Of a DNA stretch of 31,000 bases, positions 27,114-31,000 are shown piece after piece. The first letter of the stretch is position 1. Each line of letters opens with the position of its first letter. Source of the stretch: Actinomycetota bacterium (GTDB lineage: Bacteria > Actinomycetota > Actinomycetes > Nanopelagicales > Nanopelagicaceae). Below the pieces are notes generated by a model. That model had not been told where the DNA came from. It ran no database searches and worked only from the letters and a program-made list of their open reading frames with translations. The translations under genes and the position numbers were made by a program. The stretch is taken from the NCBI GenBank assembly GCA_009700715.1, contig WLLM01000001.1, forward strand, positions 1-31,000, read 5' to 3'.

Positions 27114-27535
27114 TGTCGAGGTTTGGCCGGCGCATCGCTTTTGATTATGGCGATGTCCGTATCGGGGTTGCCATTTGCGATCCAGATGGAATGGTTGCAA
27201 CTCCACTCGAAGTTATATTGAGTAAAGACCCCGCGCTTATAGCGAAGATCCGATCTCTTATAGAAGAGTACGAGCCAGTAAAACTCTACGTGGGTCGTCC
27301 CAAGCAATTAAGCGGATCTGATTCCGTAGCTGTCGACAAGGCTTTAGCTTTTGCCGAGAAGTTAACCTCTTCTTTTGATATTGAAATATTGATGATCGAT
27401 GAACGTTTATCAACTGTTTCAGCGGCGCGTAATCTTCGCGAAGCAGGTGTCGATGCCAAATCTGCAAAAAGTAAAATTGATTCGGCTGCGGCTGTCGCTA
27501 TTCTCGAACAAGGGTTGGCTATTGATAAGCGATAA
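27113..27535 (+). CDS. ruvX: RuvX/YqgF-family Holliday junction resolvase
   Basis: The 140-residue RNase H-fold protein has the four family blocks: AFDYGDVRIGVA (9-20), VGRPKQLSG, DERLSTVSAARNLREAG and KIDSAAAVAIL. In related proteins this nuclease acts on Holliday junctions or on 16S rRNA precursor 5' ends; sequence does not say which. It shares one base with the alaS stop (TAATG) and overlaps mltG by 14 bases. The alaS-ruvX-mltG-aroE order is the standard actinobacterial one. Confidence 0.93.
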   Translation: MSRFGRRIAFDYGDVRIGVAICDPDGMVATPLEVILSKDPALIAKIRSLIEEYEPVKLYVGRPKQLSGSDSVAVDKALAFAEKLTSSFDIEILMIDERLSTVSAARNLREAGVDAKSAKSKIDSAAAVAILEQGLAIDKR

Positions 27536-28574
27536 ACGAGCGTTGGCGAGAGTCGCATTAGCCCTAATAACTATTTTGGTATTCACTGCGGGCGTACGAG
27601 AAGTTCGCAAGACTTCGGTGGCCCTGGATTTCGCATGTTCGCAAAGTTCGATCAATAGCGAGCCGAACCCAAGCATTGATGCAGTGATCAATATTGCCAA
27701 AGGTGCCACGGGTTCAGATATAGCAGATCAGTTATTTTCCGCGGGAGTTGTAAAATCTGCTCGTTCGTTCTTTGGCCTCGCTGTAGGAGATCCACGGGCT
27801 GCAACAATTGCTCCCGGTGCGCACTTGATCGCCAAAGAGTTATGTGCAAAAGATGCTCTAACTCAATTGCTCGACAGTAAGCGAATTTCTGGACTTATTA
27901 ACATTTTCGAGGGCGCTTGGAATAGTGAAGTGTTTTCGCAAATGATAGCGGCGGGTTTTAATGCAGCTGATATCACTAAGGCGGCAAAGAACTCATCTTT
28001 ACCTACAGGATTTAAATCTCTGGAAGGTCTACTTTTCCCGGCTCAGTATTCATTCGCTGATGGAACATCAGCCGCGGATGCGATCTCGGCAATGATAGAA
28101 CGCTCTGCCAAGGAGTTGGTTGCATCGGGTGTTGCTAAAGGCGATGGAAAATACAGCGCGCAAGATTTGGTGACTATCGCTTCGATAATTCAATCTGAAG
28201 GAAACACCCAAGATTTTACAAAAATTTCACGTGTGATCAGAAATAGGCTGGAAATGGGTATGCCTCTACAAATGGATTCGACAGTCCATTATTTGAAAGA
28301 GGATCGAGGCAAGATTTTCTTAAGCACTGCTTCCACGCTTTTAAAATCTCCGTATAACACCTATCGCAATTACGGCCTTCCACCGGGACCGATTGGTAAC
28401 CCGGGATCGCAAGCACTAAAGGCTGCAGCGAATCCGGCAGAGGGTGACTGGATATTCTTCATCACTGTTGCTCCATTTGATACTAGATTTACCTCTTCGA
28501 ACGATCAATTTTCGAAGTGGAAAGTTGAATATAAAAAGAATCTACGAGATGGACTTTTTAGGAGTGCAAAATGA
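27522..28574 (+). CDS. mltG: Endolytic murein transglycosylase MltG (YceG-like)
   Basis: MltG cuts new glycan strands in the cell wall and so sets their length. The protein has one N-terminal membrane helix (about 8-25) and an external catalytic domain. The predicted catalytic glutamate is E226 in IASIIQSEGNT, followed by SRVIRNRLEMGMPLQMDSTV and the conserved YNTYRNYGLPPGPIGNPGS. The TTG at 27522 is the likely start (350 aa), because AGGG (27511-27514) is seven bases upstream and no better in-frame start precedes the helix; an ATG at 27399 lies deep inside ruvX. Its stop overlaps aroE by four bases. Confidence 0.93.
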   Translation: MISDKRALARVALALITILVFTAGVREVRKTSVALDFACSQSSINSEPNPSIDAVINIAKGATGSDIADQLFSAGVVKSARSFFGLAVGDPRAATIAPGAHLIAKELCAKDALTQLLDSKRISGLINIFEGAWNSEVFSQMIAAGFNAADITKAAKNSSLPTGFKSLEGLLFPAQYSFADGTSAADAISAMIERSAKELVASGVAKGDGKYSAQDLVTIASIIQSEGNTQDFTKISRVIRNRLEMGMPLQMDSTVHYLKEDRGKIFLSTASTLLKSPYNTYRNYGLPPGPIGNPGSQALKAAANPAEGDWIFFITVAPFDTRFTSSNDQFSKWKVEYKKNLRDGLFRSAK

Positions 28575-29398
28575 GCGCGCAACTTATCAGGGGAGCGGTC
28601 CTTGGTTCCCCAATTTCGCACTCACTTTCGCCAGTTCTGCATAACAAGGCGTTTGAATTACTTGGGGTAGCGGGGCGTTATGAAGCGATTGAAGTTCAAA
28701 GTGGAGGTCTGACAGAGTTTCTAAGAGAGCGCGGCTGCGAATTTGATTACTTGTCGTTAACGATGCCGTTGAAGGAAGAAGTTCTAGAAATTTCGGAGGC
28801 GCTGGAGATTGAAATCGATGAACTTTCATCGCGGATTCAATCGGTAAATACACTCATTAGAACCAGCACAGGTTGGAGTGCAACAAGCACGGATGGTTCA
28901 GGGTTTGTTAAGGCGCTTGCCAACGGTGGTTACGATCATTTCGATTCAGTGTTGGTTTTAGGGGCTGGAGGAACTGCTCGAGCGGTGGCGGGTGCGTTAG
29001 ATGCAATTGCAGATAATGTAACAATTATGGGTCGAAGTGTAAGACGCAACGCTGCTATCGCTTCTTGCTTTACAAAATTAACTCCAGAGTTTTTGCCTTG
29101 GGATGATCAAATAGACCTGCGATCTTTTGGCTTAATTGTTAATACAACACCGTCAGGTGCTGCCGATCTTGTCGCTGACAATATCCCCTCAAAAGTTGAT
29201 GGTCTTCTCTTTGATGTCCTATATAAGCCTTGGCCAACGCTAATCGCGCGTCGCTGGTCTGATTCTGGAGGCAAGGTTATTGGCGGCTTGGAACTTCTGC
29301 TTTACCAGGGAATTGATCAAATTAATTTGGTAGAGCCACTTGGCCTGAAGCTGATAGACGAACAATTGCGGTTATCTCTAATTAATACGCTCCGCTAG
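28571..29398 (+). CDS. aroE: Shikimate dehydrogenase
   Basis: This enzyme reduces 3-dehydroshikimate to shikimate with NADPH in aromatic amino acid and folate precursor synthesis. The 275-residue protein has the substrate site SPISHSLSPVLHN (13-25), the catalytic lysine K68 in LTMPLKEEV and aspartate D108 in STDGSGFV, and a Rossmann fold with LGAGGTARAV and NTTPSGA. The usual NVTxPxK motif reads SLTMPLK here. It belongs to the run with mltG through a four-base overlap. Together with aroC downstream and pabBC at the other end of the window it supplies chorismate-derived products. Confidence 0.95.
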   Translation: MSAQLIRGAVLGSPISHSLSPVLHNKAFELLGVAGRYEAIEVQSGGLTEFLRERGCEFDYLSLTMPLKEEVLEISEALEIEIDELSSRIQSVNTLIRTSTGWSATSTDGSGFVKALANGGYDHFDSVLVLGAGGTARAVAGALDAIADNVTIMGRSVRRNAAIASCFTKLTPEFLPWDDQIDLRSFGLIVNTTPSGAADLVADNIPSKVDGLLFDVLYKPWPTLIARRWSDSGGKVIGGLELLLYQGIDQINLVEPLGLKLIDEQLRLSLINTLR

Positions 29399-29454
29399 TC
29401 CACAGATCACTCAATTACTCGAAAAGTTAACTCGGTTTAATTTAGATTTCAGGG

Positions 29455-29853
29455 GTGTTTTTCACCTTGGTTCTAGCCTCGATCTTTTTATCAATCTACG
29501 ATTTGAAACACCACAGGATCAGTAACCGGGCACTTGCCGCACTCTTCTTCATATTTCTTATTCTGAGTTTCTTCGAGAAATCTCAATTGCACATAGTCCA
29601 GGCTTTGATTCTTTTCGTGTTTTCACTCTTGGCTTATCGACTTGGTTTGGGGGCTGGTGATGTGAAACTGATACTGCTGCTTTCGATTTTCTTCCTACCA
29701 ACGACATATTCGGGGGCAAATCGTTTAATTAGCGGATTCCTCGTTTTTTCAGCGTTATTAATCGCGATAAATCGAATAAGGGGACGATTGCTTTCAGATT
29801 CTATGGCTATGGCCCCAGCCATCTGCGCCGCATATATTTGGTGCGCGAGATAA
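29455..29853 (+). CDS. Minimal type IV prepilin peptidase (A24 family)
   Basis: The 132-residue membrane protein has the two active-site aspartates of A24 peptidases: D16 in [11 protein letters not shown] and D69 in GAGDVKL. Four or more hydrophobic segments surround them. It lacks the N-terminal cysteine-rich methylase domain of full-length PilD, so it resembles short TadV/FlaK-like or actinobacterial forms. The start is uncertain: GTG at 29455 would be leaderless relative to TAGATT (29443-29448), while TTG at 29467 has AGGGG eleven bases upstream. No pilin or pilus-assembly gene is in the window. The aroE-A24-aroC order is common in actinobacteria. Confidence 0.85.
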   Translation: MFFTLVLASIFLSIYDLKHHRISNRALAALFFIFLILSFFEKSQLHIVQALILFVFSLLAYRLGLGAGDVKLILLLSIFFLPTTYSGANRLISGFLVFSALLIAINRIRGRLLSDSMAMAPAICAAYIWCAR

Positions 29854-29864
29854 GCGCTTAATCT
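29838..29864 (+). promoter_or_regulatory. Possible promoter for aroC
   Basis: TTGGTG (29838-29843) and TAATCT (29859-29864) are separated by 15 bases, a little short. The first aroC ATG is at 29873, nine bases after the -10-like hexamer, and no Shine-Dalgarno sequence is visible, so transcription would begin at or near the start codon. This is a motif match only. Confidence 0.3.
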
Positions 29865-29872
29865 GCAACAAT

Positions 29873-31000
29873 ATGCCAATGCGTTGGTTAACAGCAGGCG
29901 AATCCCATGGACCGGCCCTTTCGGCGATCATCGAGGGCATTCCAGCCAGCGTTGAAATATCTTCGAAGGATATTGATTTTCATTTAGCGCGACGACGCTT
30001 AGGTTTTGGTCGTGGCGCTCGACAGAATTTCGAAGCGGATAAAATTTCTATTCTTGGAGGAATTCGTTTAGGTCTCACTCAGGGTGGTCCGATTTCAATT
30101 CAAGTAGGAAACTCAGAGTGGCCAAAGTGGGAAAAAGTGATGTCGGCCGACCCGGTTCCTCTTGATGAGATTAAAGATTTGGCGCGTAATGCTCCCCTTT
30201 CTCGTCCACGTCCTGGTCATGCTGATCTTGTTGGTATGCAGAAATACGATTTGGATGATGCACGACCAATTTTGGAACGCGCTAGCGCACGTGAAACAGC
30301 GGCGCGGGTTGCACTCGGAGCAGTAGCGAGAGCTTTTCTGCAGCAGAGCGTTGGTATAACGATTCTTAGCCACGTGGTTTCGATTGGCACTGCACGAATT
30401 CCCGATGGCACAGAACTTCCTGGAAAGGAAGATATGGTGCGCATCGATAACGATCCGGTTCGTTGTGCAGATCCCGCAACTAGCGCAAAGATGATTGCTG
30501 AAATTGAATCCGCACACTCCGATGGCGATACGCTCGGTGGCGTTTGTGAAGTTTTGGCATATAACTTGCCTCCAGGTTTAGGTTCGCATGTGCATTGGGA
30601 CCGTCGACTCGATGCACGGCTCGCAGCTGCGATGATGGGAATTCAAGCAATTAAGGGCGTGGAAATCGGCGATGGTTTCCAAACTGCAACGCGACGTGGT
30701 TCGGTTGCTCACGATGAGATCGAACGCGGTGCAGATGGCTTAATTAAGCGCCGTACAGATCGTGCGGGTGGCACTGAAGGTGGAATGTCCAATGGCGAAA
30801 TTCTTCGCGTAAGCGTTGCGATGAAGCCAATCTCAACTGTTCCTAAGGCCCTCGATACGATCGATGTTAAGACTGGAGAAGCAGCAAAGGCTATTAATCA
30901 GCGTTCAGATGTTTGTGCAGTTCCTACTGCTGGAGTAGTTGCAGAAGCTATGGCAGCGCTTGTTTTAGCTGAAGCGGTACTCGAGAAATTCGGCGGAGAT
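29873..31000 (+). CDS. aroC: Chorismate synthase, 3' end cut by window
   Basis: This flavin-dependent enzyme forms chorismate from EPSP, the last step of the shikimate pathway. The frame is open from 29873 to the end of the window. The protein starts [20 protein letters not shown] and carries [55 protein letters not shown] and [20 protein letters not shown], the main chorismate synthase blocks in order. Only the last part of the C terminus is missing. The second ATG at 29879 ([11 protein letters not shown]) matches the usual family start better; the first fits the near-leaderless promoter. In many actinobacteria aroK and aroB follow. Confidence 0.97.
   Translation, partial: MPMRWLTAGESHGPALSAIIEGIPASVEISSKDIDFHLARRRLGFGRGARQNFEADKISILGGIRLGLTQGGPISIQVGNSEWPKWEKVMSADPVPLDEIKDLARNAPLSRPRPGHADLVGMQKYDLDDARPILERASARETAARVALGAVARAFLQQSVGITILSHVVSIGTARIPDGTELPGKEDMVRIDNDPVRCADPATSAKMIAEIESAHSDGDTLGGVCEVLAYNLPPGLGSHVHWDRRLDARLAAAMMGIQAIKGVEIGDGFQTATRRGSVAHDEIERGADGLIKRRTDRAGGTEGGMSNGEILRVSVAMKPISTVPKALDTIDVKTGEAAKAINQRSDVCAVPTAGVVAEAMAALVLAEAVLEKFGGD

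Noticed and set aside
27399..27521. Start of mltG at ATG 27399
   Set aside because: It would overlap ruvX by more than 130 bases and place a non-family extension before the membrane helix; TTG 27522 has a well-placed AGGG.
1..31000. Mobile elements, CRISPR arrays, toxin-antitoxin or phage genes
   Set aside because: No transposase, integrase, regularly spaced repeats or small paired toxin-antitoxin frames were seen; gene order is conserved throughout.

Overview
The window is a compact, gene-dense stretch of bacterial chromosome, almost entirely housekeeping genes. Base composition is moderate (by eye mid-40s % GC). The gene order is the classical actinobacterial one: pabBC-thrS-HIT-pgsA-patA-pimA-pdxST-yebC-ruvCAB-secDF-relA-MBL-hisS-aspS and then DUF948-alaS-ruvX-mltG-aroE-A24 peptidase-aroC. 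Actinobacterial order with modest GC, very short intergenic gaps and missing accessory neighbours (no yajC between ruvB and secD, no apt between secF and relA, no ppiB after relA) suggests a streamlined freshwater actinobacterium of the acI / Nanopelagicales type. That placement is inference from order and composition, not a database match.

Layout. 1-237: minus-strand tRNA-Gly(GCC) with its own terminator, divergent from pabB. 237-4535: a tight plus-strand run for p-aminobenzoate synthesis (pabB, pabC), threonyl-tRNA synthetase and a HIT-family Ap4A-type phosphorylase. 4536-5129: a lone minus-strand gene for a short, degenerate protein resembling the G domain of an EF-G2-like translational GTPase that lacks a recognisable P-loop and switch regions; this is the most unusual gene in the window. 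5169-9389: phosphatidylinositol-mannoside genes (pgsA-like, patA, pimA), a LemA-like membrane protein and a DUF3048 protein. 9435-10925: PLP synthase pdxS/pdxT. 10983-14015: yebC and the Holliday-junction genes ruvC, ruvA, ruvB. 14027-16630: secD and secF. 16658-18811: bifunctional Rel from a TTG start. 18828-20147: minus-strand DUF349 protein, divergent from a glyoxalase-II-like hydrolase, hisS and aspS (20290-23985). 24057-29398: DUF948 protein, alaS, ruvX, mltG, aroE. 29455-29853: minimal A24 prepilin peptidase. 29873-31000: aroC, cut by the window edge.

Many genes overlap by 1-4 bases at ATGA or TAATG junctions, which implies translational coupling. Several genes (secD, ruvC, aroC, the EF-G2-like gene, thrS, pabB) have a TANNNT -10-like hexamer 7-9 bases before the start codon and no convincing Shine-Dalgarno site. 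This suggests leaderless or near-leaderless transcripts, which are common in actinobacteria.

No mobile element, CRISPR array, phage gene, rRNA or broken housekeeping gene was seen, and no gene-free stretch exceeds 300 bases. I found no clear novel multi-gene system. The best candidates for follow-up are the EF-G2-like pseudo-GTPase, the leaderless-promoter pattern, the pabB leader hairpin, and a 12-base direct repeat at the secF/relA junction.
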